A DNA stretch of 64,000 nucleotides from Streptomyces sp. PsTaAH-137 (GCF_003259365.1 NZ_QLLY01000023.1:1-64000), one strand, 5' to 3'. Positions 30,385 to 39,456 are shown, counted from the first letter of the stretch. The notes: generated from the letters alone by a model not told the origin. Translations and numbers: made by a program.

Positions 30385-31461
30385 ATGACGCCTACGAGCC
30401 CCCAGCTCACCGAGCACGTCCTCGCCGACCGTGTGCTCGGCGGCTGGCTCGGCCGGATCGCGGGCAACATGCTCGGCAAGCCGGTCGAGCAGGGCGAGGT
30501 GTGGACGCGTGAGCGCATCGACCGCTATCTGCGCCATGCCGAGGCCCTGCCGCTCACCGACTATCTGCCCGAGCCTCCGTCGCGGGAGATGGAGTCGGCG
30601 CTGCGCTCCGAGTGGCGGGCATGTGTCCGGGGACGCATCCACGGCAGCTGCCGCGACGACGACGTGGACTACGCGGTGCTGGGCCTGCATCTGCTGGAGA
30701 CGCACGGTTCCGCCTTCACGACGGAACAGGTGGGCGAGTTGTGGCTGCTGCGGCTGCCCTACCTCCAGACGTTCACGGCGGAGCGCGCGGCCTACCGCAA
30801 TCTCGTCAACGGCCTGAAGCCGCCGCTGACGGCCACGTACGACAACCCGTGCCAGGAGTGGATCGGCGCCCTGATCCGCGCGGACGTCTTCGGCTGGACC
30901 AACCCGGGGGTCCCGCGCCGCGCCGCCTCCCTGGCCCGCCGCGACGCGGTCCTGTCGCACACGGGCAACGGCGTGTACGGGGCGATGTGGGCGGCGGCGC
31001 TGGTGGCGGCGGCGTTCACGGCGCGGGCTCCGCGGGCCGCCCTCGACGCGGCGCTCACGGTGATCCCCGCGAGCAGCCGTCTCGCCCGTGTCGTGCGCCG
31101 GGTGATCTCGCTCCATGAATCACGGCTGACCTGGGAGGAGACGCTGGCCACGGTCGAGGAGGAGACCGCGGGCCTCGGCTGGATCCACACCGTGCCGAAC
31201 GCCGCGGTGATCACGGCCGGACTCCTGTACGGCGACGGCGACTTCACCCGCACCGTGACGCTGACGGTGCGCGGCGGGCTCGACACGGACTCCAACGGCG
31301 CGACGGCCGGTTCGGTGGCCGGAGTGCTGTGCGGGGCGGACGCGATCCCCGTGCAGTGGACGGAACCGCTCGAAGACCGGGTGCGCAGCGCGGTGTTCGG
31401 GTTCGACGGCGTACGGATCAGTGAACTCGCCCGGCGCACCGTCGAGTTGGCGGGGCGCTGA
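30385..31461 (+). CDS. ADP-ribosylglycohydrolase-family protein
   Basis: The 358-residue protein has the ARH/DraG fold: ADRVLGGWLGRIAGNMLGKPVE at the N-terminus, CRDDDVDYAVLGL for the first metal site, NPGVPRRAASLARRDAVLSHTGNGVYGAMWAA, and GGLDTDSNGATAGSVAG for the second. The family removes ADP-ribose from proteins, DNA or small molecules with two Mg ions. ATG 30385 begins the gene; the 220 bases upstream separate it from the divergent glycerate kinase and include ACGATCGATCA. A Nudix hydrolase, a nucleoside hydrolase, a sirtuin and a macro-domain protein follow within 7.6 kb, supporting a role in ADP-ribose metabolism. The exact substrate is unknown. Confidence 0.92.
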   Translation: MTPTSPQLTEHVLADRVLGGWLGRIAGNMLGKPVEQGEVWTRERIDRYLRHAEALPLTDYLPEPPSREMESALRSEWRACVRGRIHGSCRDDDVDYAVLGLHLLETHGSAFTTEQVGELWLLRLPYLQTFTAERAAYRNLVNGLKPPLTATYDNPCQEWIGALIRADVFGWTNPGVPRRAASLARRDAVLSHTGNGVYGAMWAAALVAAAFTARAPRAALDAALTVIPASSRLARVVRRVISLHESRLTWEETLATVEEETAGLGWIHTVPNAAVITAGLLYGDGDFTRTVTLTVRGGLDTDSNGATAGSVAGVLCGADAIPVQWTEPLEDRVRSAVFGFDGVRISELARRTVELAGR

Positions 31462-31541
31462 GCAAGGGACACGCCCCGTCGGGCGCTCCCGTCGCTCGCG
31501 TCCCGCCGGGCGCGCGGGTCCGCGGGTTCTAGAGTGGGCCG

Positions 31542-32036
31542 ATGACGATCCTCGACTACGCCACGTACATCGCCGGACTCCCCCGGGTCCTGGCCGGCGC
31601 CGCCGTTCTGTTCCGTGACAGCGAGGAGCGGGTCCTGCTGGTCGAACCCAATTACCGGGACGGCTGGGCGCTGCCCGGCGGCACCGTGGAGTCGGACACC
31701 GGGGAGAGTCCGCGGCAGGGCGCGCGGCGCGAGACGCTGGAGGAGATCGGGCTCGACGTGGCGCCGGGCCGGCTGCTCGCCGTGGACTGGGTGCCCGGCA
31801 CCGGGCGGCCGCCGATCGTGGCGTATCTGTACGACGGCGGTGTGCTGGCCGCCGAGCAGATCGAGGCGATCCGGCTCCAGGAGGAGGAGCTGCTGTCGTG
31901 GCGGTTCGTGGCCCGCGACGACCTGGACGCGTATCTGCTGGGCCCGCTCGGACGGCGGGTGCGCTCCGCACTCGGCGTGCTCGACCGGGGCGCCGGGGCC
32001 GTGGAGCTGGAGTGCGGCGAGCCCGTCACGGGCTGA
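31542..32036 (+). CDS. Nudix hydrolase
   Basis: A 164-residue Nudix protein. The Nudix box spans about residues 46-75 (GGTVESDTGESPRQGARRETLEEIGL); the REtlEEiG core with the metal-binding Glu residues is intact, but two residues are inserted between GG and the first conserved Glu (GX7E instead of GX5E). The family hydrolyses nucleoside diphosphates linked to another group, such as ADP-ribose, NADH or 8-oxo-dGTP. It lies 80 bases after the ADP-ribosylglycohydrolase gene on the same strand, so free ADP-ribose is an attractive candidate substrate, by inference. Confidence 0.9.
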   Translation: MTILDYATYIAGLPRVLAGAAVLFRDSEERVLLVEPNYRDGWALPGGTVESDTGESPRQGARRETLEEIGLDVAPGRLLAVDWVPGTGRPPIVAYLYDGGVLAAEQIEAIRLQEEELLSWRFVARDDLDAYLLGPLGRRVRSALGVLDRGAGAVELECGEPVTG

Positions 32037-32182
32037 TGGATCGCTGAATGCCCCTTGAGTTCCCGTACCTCCTGATTCGCACCCACCTATCTACGCGCGT
32101 TGACAACTCGCCTGGCGCCGGGTGACCTTTACGGGGACAGTTTTTCTCACTGGAGCAAACCAGAGCAAAGGGGCTCAAGACG

Positions 32183-33130
32183 GTGGCCAGGAAGATCATC
32201 CTCGACTGTGACCCGGGGCACGACGACGCGGTCGCGATGCTGCTCGCGCACGGCAATCCCGACATCGACCTGGTCGCGGTGACCACGGTCGTCGGCAACC
32301 AGACCCTGGAGAAGGTGACCCGCAACGCGCTGTCGGTCGCGGCGATCGCCGGGATCACCGGGGTGCCGTTCGCCGCCGGCTGCCCGCGGCCGCTGGTCCG
32401 CGAGATCGAGACGGCGCCGGAGATCCACGGCGAGACCGGGCTCGACGGGCCCGAGCTGCCCGCGCCCGCCTTCGGCCTCGACCGGCGGCACGCCGTCGAC
32501 CTGATCATCGACACGGTGATGAGCCACGAGCCGGGCGAGATCACCATCGTGCCGACGGCAGGACTGACGAACATCGCGCTCGCCGCCCGCAAGGAGCCCC
32601 GCATCGTCGAGCGGGTCCGCGAGGTCGTGCTGATGGGCGGCGGCTTCCACGAGGGGAACTGGAGCCCGGTCGCCGAGTTCAACATCGTGATCGACCCCGA
32701 GGCCGCGCACATCGTCTTCAACGAGAAGTGGCCGCTGACCATGGTCGGCCTCGACCTCACGCACCAGGCCCTCGCGACCCCCGCCGTCGAGGACAAGATC
32801 CGCGCGGTCGGCACGAAGCCCGCCGCGTTCGTCCTGGAACTGCTCGACTTCTTCCGCGAGGCCTACCGCGAGAACCAGGGCTTCGACCACCCTCCGGTGC
32901 ACGACCCGTGCGCGGTCGCGTACGTCATCGACCCGGACGTCATGACCGTACGCAAGGCGCCCGTCGACATCGAACTGCGCGGCGCGCTCACCCTCGGCAT
33001 GACCGTCACCGACCTGCGCTCCCCCGCGCCCGCCGACTGCCACACCCAGGTCGCGGTGGAGCTGGACCACGAGCGGTTCTGGGATCTCGTCGTGGACGCC
33101 CTCGTCCGCATCGGAGAGCCCGCCGCATGA
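32183..33130 (+). CDS. Nucleoside hydrolase (inosine-uridine preferring type)
   Basis: The 315-residue enzyme has the nucleoside hydrolase signature: KIILDCDPGHDDAVA (residues 4-18) for calcium binding, VVGNQTLEKVTRNA, the metal-binding VEFNIV-like segment AEFNIVIDPEAA, and HDPCAVAYV with the C-terminal Asp. It splits the N-glycosidic bond of nucleosides to give base and ribose. GTG 32183 is preceded by AAAGGGG. It overlaps the following MFS transporter gene by four bases, which suggests that transporter and hydrolase act together on a nucleoside. Base preference cannot be read. Confidence 0.94.
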   Translation: MARKIILDCDPGHDDAVAMLLAHGNPDIDLVAVTTVVGNQTLEKVTRNALSVAAIAGITGVPFAAGCPRPLVREIETAPEIHGETGLDGPELPAPAFGLDRRHAVDLIIDTVMSHEPGEITIVPTAGLTNIALAARKEPRIVERVREVVLMGGGFHEGNWSPVAEFNIVIDPEAAHIVFNEKWPLTMVGLDLTHQALATPAVEDKIRAVGTKPAAFVLELLDFFREAYRENQGFDHPPVHDPCAVAYVIDPDVMTVRKAPVDIELRGALTLGMTVTDLRSPAPADCHTQVAVELDHERFWDLVVDALVRIGEPAA

Positions 33131-34569
33131 GCACCACCGCCTCCCCCCACACCCCGGCCGACGGCTCCCGCGCGGGACGCCCGGTCCGGATCGGCGCGCT
33201 GATGGTGGCCCTGCTCGCCGCCAGCTTCGCCTTCCAGCTCAACGCCTCGATGCTCAGCCCGGCGCTGGCCACGATGGCGGACGAGCTGGACACCACCGCG
33301 TCGGCGGTCGGCGTCACCCAGACCGCCTTCTTCACGGCCGCCGCCCTGTTCTCGCTGTTCCTGCCGCGCCTGGGCGACCTGATCGGCCGCCGCAAGGTGC
33401 TCACCGGGATGATGGTCCTGATGGCCGTCGGCTGCGTCATCTCGGCGCTCGCCGGGTCCGTCGGCATGCTCGCCGTCGGCCGTGTCATCCAGGGCGCCTC
33501 GGGCCCGACCATCCCGCTCGCGCTGATCATGCTGCGCGTCGAGGTCCCCGACCCGAAGAAGTACGGCACCCTCATGGGCGTCGTCACGGCCGTCAACGGC
33601 GGCATCGCGGGCGTCGACTCCTTCGCGGGCGGTTCGCTGGCCGAGCACGCCGGGTACGCGTCGATCTTCTGGGTCATGACCGCCTTCGCGCTCGTCGCGG
33701 CCCTGCTCGTCCGGCTCTTCGCCCCCGAGTCGCGCGCCGAGCTGCGCCCGCCCATGGACTGGCCGGGCGTCGCCCTCCTCGTCGTCTCGGTCGGCGCCCT
33801 GCTGATCGCGTTCAACGAGGCGGGCAAGCTCGGCGACGCGAACTGGCCGCTCGCCGTCGGCCTGCTGGTCCTCGCCGGGCTCGCCTTCTGGGCGTTCTGG
33901 CGGATGGAGACCCGCGCGAAGCACCCCCTCGTCACCACGGGCCTGCTCAAGCGCCGGGCCACCTGGTCGCTGCTGCTGTCGACGATGCTGACCATGACCG
34001 GCGTCTTCGCGATCATGAACGGGCTGCTGCCCGGCTTCGCCCAGGACACCTCGGTCGGCCTCGGCCTCGGCGCCGAGGGCGCCACCTGGTGGACGCTCAC
34101 CCCGTACGCGCTCGCGGGCCTCGCCATGGGCCCGGTCTCCGGACGCCTCGCGGCGACGTACGGCTACGGCCGCATCCTGCGCGTCGGCCTGATCGCCACG
34201 GCCGTCGCCACCGTCCTCGCCCTGCTGACCCTGCGGACGGACTCCTCGGGGCTGCTGCTCACCGTGTCGATCCTGCTGGGCGTCACCTACGCGGGCACAG
34301 TCAACATCATGCTGAACGGCTTCGGCATCGTGCTCTCCCCGAAGGAGAACCCGGGCTTCCTGCCGGGCCTGAACGCGGGCTGCTTCAACCTGGGCGCGGG
34401 CCTCAGCTTCGTCGTCCTGTACGCGGCCATGGACGCGGTCGCCCCGTCGGGCGGCACGTCGGTCGGCGGCTACAGCGCGGGCGTGATCGCTGGCCTGGTC
34501 CTCATCGTGGCGGCCCTGCTCGTCTCGACGCTGATCCCGAAACCGGTGGACGCGGAAGCGGCGGGCTGA
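33127..34569 (+). CDS. MFS transporter coupled to nucleoside hydrolase
   Basis: The 480-residue protein has about 14 hydrophobic segments and the MFS loop motif RLGDLIGRRKVL between the second and third (about residues 78-89), typical of DHA2-type proton antiporters. The frame is open upstream, but ATG 33127 overlaps the nucleoside hydrolase stop (ATGA) and begins the protein. Coupled translation points to transport of a nucleoside or a product of its hydrolysis, while the family mostly exports drugs. The substrate is unknown. Confidence 0.88.
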   Translation: MSTTASPHTPADGSRAGRPVRIGALMVALLAASFAFQLNASMLSPALATMADELDTTASAVGVTQTAFFTAAALFSLFLPRLGDLIGRRKVLTGMMVLMAVGCVISALAGSVGMLAVGRVIQGASGPTIPLALIMLRVEVPDPKKYGTLMGVVTAVNGGIAGVDSFAGGSLAEHAGYASIFWVMTAFALVAALLVRLFAPESRAELRPPMDWPGVALLVVSVGALLIAFNEAGKLGDANWPLAVGLLVLAGLAFWAFWRMETRAKHPLVTTGLLKRRATWSLLLSTMLTMTGVFAIMNGLLPGFAQDTSVGLGLGAEGATWWTLTPYALAGLAMGPVSGRLAATYGYGRILRVGLIATAVATVLALLTLRTDSSGLLLTVSILLGVTYAGTVNIMLNGFGIVLSPKENPGFLPGLNAGCFNLGAGLSFVVLYAAMDAVAPSGGTSVGGYSAGVIAGLVLIVAALLVSTLIPKPVDAEAAG

Positions 34570-34584
34570 CCTACCCTCGGCGTC

Positions 34585-35334
34585 ATGACCACGTCCAAGC
34601 CGCTCGTCGCGATCCTCACCGGCGCCGGGATCAGCACCGATTCCGGGATCCCCGACTACCGGGGGCCGAACGGGGTGTGGCGCAAGGATCCCGACGCCGA
34701 GAAGCTCGTCACGTACGAGTACTACATGAACGACCCGGAGATCCGGCGCCGCGCCTGGCAGGTGCGGCGCCGCGGCGGCACCCTCGCCGCCGAGCCGAAC
34801 GGCGCCCACCGCGCGATCACGGACCTCGAACGCTCCGGCGTGCCCGTCCGGGTCATCACGCAGAACGTCGACGGGCTGCACCAGCGCGCCGGGATGCCCG
34901 CCCGCAAGGTGCTGGAACTGCACGGTTCGGCGCGGGAGTTCGTGTGCACCGGGTGCGGGGAGCGCGGCCCGATGGACGCGGCGCTCGCGCGGGTCGAGGC
35001 GGGTGAGGACGACCCGGGGTGCCTGATCTGCGGCTCGGTCCTGAAGTCGACGACCGTCATGTTCGGCGAGAACCTGGACCCGGTGGTGCTCGCCGAGGCG
35101 GTCTCGGTCACCAAGGCGTGCCAGGTGTTCTTCGCGGTCGGCTCGACGCTCCAGGTGCATCCGGCGGCGGGCCTCGCGGGTCTCGCAGCCGAGCACGGCG
35201 CCCGGCTCGTCGTGGTGAACGCCGAGCCGACCCCGTACGACGACGTCGCCGACGAGGTCGTACGGGAGCCGATCGGCACGGCACTGCCACGGCTGCTGTC
35301 GGCGGTGCGGGACGTCCCCGGGGCCACCGCCTAG
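34585..35334 (+). CDS. Sirtuin, NAD-dependent protein deacylase (CobB-type)
   Basis: The 249-residue protein is a Sir2 enzyme: GAGIS (13-17), TQNVDGLH (92-99), catalytic His113 in LELHG, and a zinc site made by Cys121, Cys124, Cys146 and Cys149. It uses NAD to remove acyl groups from lysines, releasing nicotinamide and O-acyl-ADP-ribose. At the place of the Tyr/Arg pair that sets succinyl preference in E. coli CobB the sequence reads AWQVRR, so Trp59 replaces Tyr while Arg62 is kept; acyl preference may differ. It starts 15 bases after the MFS gene and ends in a 4-base overlap with the opposite-strand ogt gene. Confidence 0.95.
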   Translation: MTTSKPLVAILTGAGISTDSGIPDYRGPNGVWRKDPDAEKLVTYEYYMNDPEIRRRAWQVRRRGGTLAAEPNGAHRAITDLERSGVPVRVITQNVDGLHQRAGMPARKVLELHGSAREFVCTGCGERGPMDAALARVEAGEDDPGCLICGSVLKSTTVMFGENLDPVVLAEAVSVTKACQVFFAVGSTLQVHPAAGLAGLAAEHGARLVVVNAEPTPYDDVADEVVREPIGTALPRLLSAVRDVPGATA

Positions 35335-35834
35335 AACAGCGCGGTGCCCCGCTCGAAGTCGAGCAGGCGGCGCTTGCGGTCGAGGCCGCCGCCGTAGCCG
35401 GTCAGGTCGCCGTTCGCGCCGATGACGCGGTGGCAGGGGACGATGACGCCGACCGGGTTCTTGCCGTTGGCGAGGCCGACCGCGCGGGAGGCGTTGGGCT
35501 TGCCGAGGGCCTCGGCCAGTTCACCGTAGGTGCGGGTCTCGCCGTAGGGGATCCGCTGGAGCTGCGCCCAGACGGACCGCTGGAACGGGGTGCCGTCCAG
35601 GGCGAGCGGCAGGTCGAAGGTGGTCGACTCGCCCTGGAAGTAGGCGTTCAGCTGGTCGATGACGGCGCCGAAGGGACGCTCGTCGCGGACGCCGAAGGTC
35701 TCCTCGGCGGGGCGGTGGCGCTGGTCGGTCATGTACAGGCCGCAGAGGATGCCGTCGGCGTCGGCGACGAGGGTGAGCGGCCCGTAGGGGCTGTCGATGA
35801 CGGTGTGCTGCTTGCGGGTGGTCGTGGCGGTCAT
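35331..35834 (-). CDS. ogt: Methylated-DNA--protein-cysteine methyltransferase
   Basis: The 167-residue protein repairs O6-alkylguanine by moving the alkyl group to its own Cys134 in the PCHRVIG motif; GLANGKNPVGVIVPCHRV and the FQRSVWAQLQRIPYG segment confirm the family. ATG 35834 is preferred over the ATG three codons upstream, because AAGGG lies 9 bases ahead of it and almost touches the other. It follows the Ada-AlkA fusion by a dozen bases and should be co-expressed with it. Its stop shares the four bases CTAG (35331-35334) with the stop of the convergent sirtuin gene. Confidence 0.95.
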   Translation of the reverse strand: MTATTTRKQHTVIDSPYGPLTLVADADGILCGLYMTDQRHRPAEETFGVRDERPFGAVIDQLNAYFQGESTTFDLPLALDGTPFQRSVWAQLQRIPYGETRTYGELAEALGKPNASRAVGLANGKNPVGVIVPCHRVIGANGDLTGYGGGLDRKRRLLDFERGTALF

Positions 35835-35846
35835 GGTGTGCATCCC

Positions 35847-37343
35847 TTACGCGGGGAGGAAGTTGATCGGGTGGTCGTCGGTGGCCCACAGGTACTGGGT
35901 CGCGTACGCGCGCCAGGGGCGCCAGGCGGCGGCCCGCGCGGTGAGCGCCGCCGGGGTGTGGGGCAGGCCCAACTGCTGTGCGGCGCGCCGCATTCCGAGA
36001 TCGGTGGGCAGGAAGGCGTCGGGGTCGCCGAGGGCCCGCATCGCGATGGCCTCGATCGTCCAGGGCCCGAAGCCGGGCAGCGTGGCGAGCCGGGCGCGCG
36101 CCTCGTCCCAGTCGGACTCGGGTCCCAACGTCAGCTCCCCGTCGGCGAGTTGCCGTACGAGCGTGAGGAGCGTGGTGCGGCGGCTGCGGGGCAGCGCGAG
36201 GGTCTCCGGGTCGAGCGAGGCGAGGGCGGCCGGGGCCGGGAAGAGGTGCGTGAGCCCGCCCTCCGGGTCCTCGACCGGTTCGCCGTGGGCGAGGACGAGC
36301 CGGGCGGCGTGGGTGCGGGCGGCGGCCGTGGAGACCTGCTGCCCGAGCACGGCCCGCACCGCGAACTCGGCCTCGTCGACGGTCCTCGGCACCCGGCGGC
36401 CCGGCGCCTTGTCGACGAGCGGGGCGAGCAGCGGGTCGGTGCGCAGCCGGTCGTCGACGGCGACCGGGTCGGCGTCGAGGTCCAGCATCCGGCGGCAGCG
36501 GCTGATGGCGACGGTGAGGTCGCGCTGGTCGGTGAGGACGAGCCGGCAGCCGATGTGGTCGGGGCCCGGGGTGAGGCTCACGATGCCGTGCCCGTACGGC
36601 AGCCGGAGCGTGCGCCGGTAGGCACCGTCGCGCCACTCCTCGACGCCCGGCACCGCGGTCGCGGCGAGGTGGCCGAAGAGGTTGTCGGGGTTGAGGGGCT
36701 TGCGGAACGGCAGGCGCAGGGTGAGCGCGCCGGGGGTGCTCGTGCGGCTGTGCGGGGCGCGGGTGCGCAGTTCGCTCGGGGTGAGGGCGTAGACCTCGCG
36801 GACGGTGTCGTTGAAGGCGCGGACGGACGCGAATCCGGCGGCGAACGCGATGTCGGCCATGGGCAGGGCGGTCGTCTCGACGAGCAGCCGCGCGGTCTGG
36901 GCGCGCTGGGCGCGGGCGAGCGCGAGCGGGCCGGCGCCCAGCTCGGCGAGGAGCTGGCGCTCGATCTGCCGCTCGCTGTACCCGAGCAGCCGGGCGAGCC
37001 CCGGCACACCGTCCCGGTCGACGACGCCGTCGCCGATGAGCCGCATCGCGCGGGCGGTGAGGTCGGCGCGCCGGTTCCACTCCGGGGAGCCCGGGCTGGT
37101 GTCGGGCCTGCACCGCTTGCAGGCCCGGAATCCGGCCTGCTGGCAGGCGGCGGCGCTCGGGTGGAACTCCATGTTCCGGGGCTTGGGCGGCACGACCGGG
37201 CAGCCGGGCCGACAGTAGATGCGGGTGGTCTTGACGGCGGTGAAGAACACCCCGTCGAACCGGGTGTCCTTGGCCTGCACAGCTCGCACGCACCGCTCGA
37301 AGTCGGTGTGCATGGCGTCGGCCTGAACCTGTTCGGTGGACAT
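35847..37343 (-). CDS. Ada-AlkA fusion: methyl-phosphotriester sensor, AraC HTH and DNA-3-methyladenine glycosylase
   Basis: The 498-residue protein joins three modules. Residues 1-85 form the Ada zinc domain (IYCRPGC...ACKRCRP: Cys44, Cys48, Cys75, Cys78), in which Cys44 should accept methyl from phosphotriesters. Residues 90-190 contain AraC-type helix-turn-helix motifs. From about 200 on comes an AlkA glycosylase with an AlkA-N-like region, the helix-hairpin-helix LPGFGPWTIEAIAMRALG and the catalytic Asp448 (LPTDLGM). It both senses alkylation and removes damaged bases by excision. With ogt just downstream it forms a compact adaptive-response unit. Methylation of the Ada part should activate its own promoter, as in other actinobacteria. 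Confidence 0.94.
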   Translation of the reverse strand: MSTEQVQADAMHTDFERCVRAVQAKDTRFDGVFFTAVKTTRIYCRPGCPVVPPKPRNMEFHPSAAACQQAGFRACKRCRPDTSPGSPEWNRRADLTARAMRLIGDGVVDRDGVPGLARLLGYSERQIERQLLAELGAGPLALARAQRAQTARLLVETTALPMADIAFAAGFASVRAFNDTVREVYALTPSELRTRAPHSRTSTPGALTLRLPFRKPLNPDNLFGHLAATAVPGVEEWRDGAYRRTLRLPYGHGIVSLTPGPDHIGCRLVLTDQRDLTVAISRCRRMLDLDADPVAVDDRLRTDPLLAPLVDKAPGRRVPRTVDEAEFAVRAVLGQQVSTAAARTHAARLVLAHGEPVEDPEGGLTHLFPAPAALASLDPETLALPRSRRTTLLTLVRQLADGELTLGPESDWDEARARLATLPGFGPWTIEAIAMRALGDPDAFLPTDLGMRRAAQQLGLPHTPAALTARAAAWRPWRAYATQYLWATDDHPINFLPA

Positions 37344-37412
37344 GTCTCAAGCATCACCGATGGTGAACGCCTCGGCTGGCGGAAATCCGACATGTACGTG
37401 GAGTCGGCTCCG

Positions 37413-37940
37413 TCAGCCCAGACACTCCGCGAACAGGTCCCGGGCCCGCTCGTCGAACACCACGAACCGCACCTCGCGCACGCTCCCGTGCGGAGCCCCC
37501 CGAACGGCCTCCACCGCGATCCGCGCCCCGTCGTCCAGCGGCCATCCGTAGATCCCCGTGGAGATCGCCGGAAACGCCACGCTCCGCACCTGAAGCTGCT
37601 CGGCGACCTTGAGCGACTCCCGGTAACAGGACGCGAGCAGTCCGGACCGGTCCTCGGTCTCCGACCAGCGCGGCCCGACGGTGTGGATGACGTACCGCGC
37701 CGGAAGGCGTCCGGCGGTGGTGGCGACGGCCCGGCCGACGGGCAGCCCCTTGCCGTAGTGGGACGCGCGGAGCCGACGGCACTCGGCGAGGATCTCGGGA
37801 CCGCCGCGGCGGTGGATGGCGCCGTCGACTCCCCCGCCGCCGAGCAGCGAGGAGTTCGCGGCGTTCACCACGGCGTCCACGTCCTGCTCGGTGATGTCGC
37901 CCCGGACGAGGACGAGCCGGGGCCCCTCGGGCGCGCTCAT
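37413..37940 (-). CDS. Macro-domain protein, probable O-acetyl-ADP-ribose deacetylase
   Basis: This 175-residue single macro domain has the YmdB/MacroD-like motifs VLVRGDITEQDVDAVVNAANSSLLGGGGVDGAIHRRGG (residues 10-47) and FPAISTGIYGWPL near residue 125. Such proteins bind ADP-ribose and remove acetyl from O-acetyl-ADP-ribose or ADP-ribose from acidic side chains. O-acetyl-ADP-ribose is the product of the sirtuin encoded 2 kb away, so the two could act in sequence. Its start overlaps the CrtI-like gene upstream by four bases (translation coupled), and the Ada-AlkA gene follows after 69 bases. Confidence 0.93.
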   Translation of the reverse strand: MSAPEGPRLVLVRGDITEQDVDAVVNAANSSLLGGGGVDGAIHRRGGPEILAECRRLRASHYGKGLPVGRAVATTAGRLPARYVIHTVGPRWSETEDRSGLLASCYRESLKVAEQLQVRSVAFPAISTGIYGWPLDDGARIAVEAVRGAPHGSVREVRFVVFDERARDLFAECLG

Positions 37941-39355
37941 GTCGCCCGCAGCCTGCGCCAGACGGCCTTGGCCGCGTTGTGCCCCGACATGCCGTGCACT
38001 CCGGGGCCCGGCGGGGACGCGGACGAGCAGATGAAGACGGCGGGGTGCGGGGTCGTGTACGGGGACAGCGACAGCTTGGGCCGCAGCAGCAGCTGGAGTC
38101 CGCTGGCGGCGCCGCTTGCGATGTCTCCGCCCACATAGTTGGCGTTGCGGACGGCCAGCTCCGGCGGGCCCGCCGTGGCGCGGGCGAGCACGAGGTCCCT
38201 GAACCCCGGTGCGAACCGCTCCAGTTGACGCTCGATGGCGTCGGTCAGGTCACCGTCCCAGCCGTTGGGCACATGACCGTACGCCCAGAACGTGTGCTTG
38301 CCCTCGGGCGCGCGCGTCGGGTCGACGACGGTCGGCTGGACGGTGATGAGGAACGGCGCCTCGGGTGCCCGGTCCTCGCGGGACGCGGCGTGCAGCGCCT
38401 TGGCGATGTCGCGGCGGTACGGGCCCACCTGGACGGTCCCGGCCGTGCGGGCCTGCTCGGCGGTCCACGGCACCGGGCCGTCGAGCGCGTAGTCGACCTT
38501 GAAGACGCTGGAGCCGTAGCGGAAGCGGTCGTAGTAGCGGCCGAGGCCCGCGATGCGGGCGAGGGCCGTGGGCGAGGTGTCGAAGATGTAGGCGCGGGCG
38601 GGCGGCAGGTCGTCGAGCCGCTTCACCTCGTAGTCGGTGTGGATCGCGCCGCCGAGGTCCTTCAGGTACCCGGCGAGGGCGTCGGAGATCGCCTGGGAGC
38701 CGCCCCGGGCGAGCGGCCAGCCGCGCGCGTGGGCGGCGAGGGCGAAGACGAGGCCGATGGCGGAGGTGGCGAAGCCGCCGAGCGGGGCGATGACGTGTGC
38801 GACGAGGCCCGCGAAGAGGGCGGCGGCCCGGTCGTCGCGGAAGCGGCGGGTCAGCCAGGTCGACGGCGGGAGGCCGACGAGGCCGAAGCGGGCGAGCGTG
38901 ACCGGGTCGCGCGGCAGCGCGCTGAGCGGCAGCGACATGAAGTCGCGGACCAGGGTGTCCCAGCGCGGCAGCAGCGGCTCGACGAGGCGGCGGTACGCGC
39001 CCGCGTCGCGCGGCCCGAACGAGGCGGCGGTCTCGGCGACGGAGCGGGACAGCACGGCCGCGGTCCCGTCGGGGAACGGGTGCGCCATGGGCAGCGCGGC
39101 GTGCACCCACTCCAGGCCGTACCGGTCCAGCGGCATCGCCCTGAACGCCGGGGAGTTGATGCCGAGGGGGTGGGCGGCGGAGCACGGGTCGTGGCGGAAG
39201 CCGGGCAGCGTCAGCTCCTCGGTGCGCGCGCCGCCGCCCACGGTGTCCTTGGCCTCGAAGAGGGCCACGGAAAATCCGCGCCTGGCCAGTTCGACGGCAG
39301 CGGTCAGCCCGTTGGGCCCCGCACCCACCACGACGGCGTCGAGCATCGACGGCAC
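37937..39355 (-). CDS. CrtI-like NAD(P)/FAD-dependent oxidoreductase
   Basis: The 472-residue flavoprotein starts with a dinucleotide-binding motif (VVVGAGPNGLTAAVELARRG, residues 8-27, then VALFEA) and GGGARTEELTLPGFRHD; it ends with VFICSSASPPGPGVHGMSGHNAA, where phytoene-desaturase-family proteins bind FAD. This branch (also found as PYROXD2 in animals) has no well-defined reaction in bacteria. No carotenoid genes are near. GTG 39355 is supported by GGAG 8 bases ahead; ATG 39346 is the alternative. It is coupled to the macro-domain gene by a 4-base overlap. Confidence 0.87.
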   Translation of the reverse strand: MPSMLDAVVVGAGPNGLTAAVELARRGFSVALFEAKDTVGGGARTEELTLPGFRHDPCSAAHPLGINSPAFRAMPLDRYGLEWVHAALPMAHPFPDGTAAVLSRSVAETAASFGPRDAGAYRRLVEPLLPRWDTLVRDFMSLPLSALPRDPVTLARFGLVGLPPSTWLTRRFRDDRAAALFAGLVAHVIAPLGGFATSAIGLVFALAAHARGWPLARGGSQAISDALAGYLKDLGGAIHTDYEVKRLDDLPPARAYIFDTSPTALARIAGLGRYYDRFRYGSSVFKVDYALDGPVPWTAEQARTAGTVQVGPYRRDIAKALHAASREDRAPEAPFLITVQPTVVDPTRAPEGKHTFWAYGHVPNGWDGDLTDAIERQLERFAPGFRDLVLARATAGPPELAVRNANYVGGDIASGAASGLQLLLRPKLSLSPYTTPHPAVFICSSASPPGPGVHGMSGHNAAKAVWRRLRAT

Positions 39356-39456
39356 CTTCGGACTCCTTCGTCAGCCGATGGCCACTGCCCGGACAGGATA
39401 TGCCGGGCCGCCGACAACGCCGGAGTGCGGGTGGCGTGCGCCGTGGGTCGCGCCGG

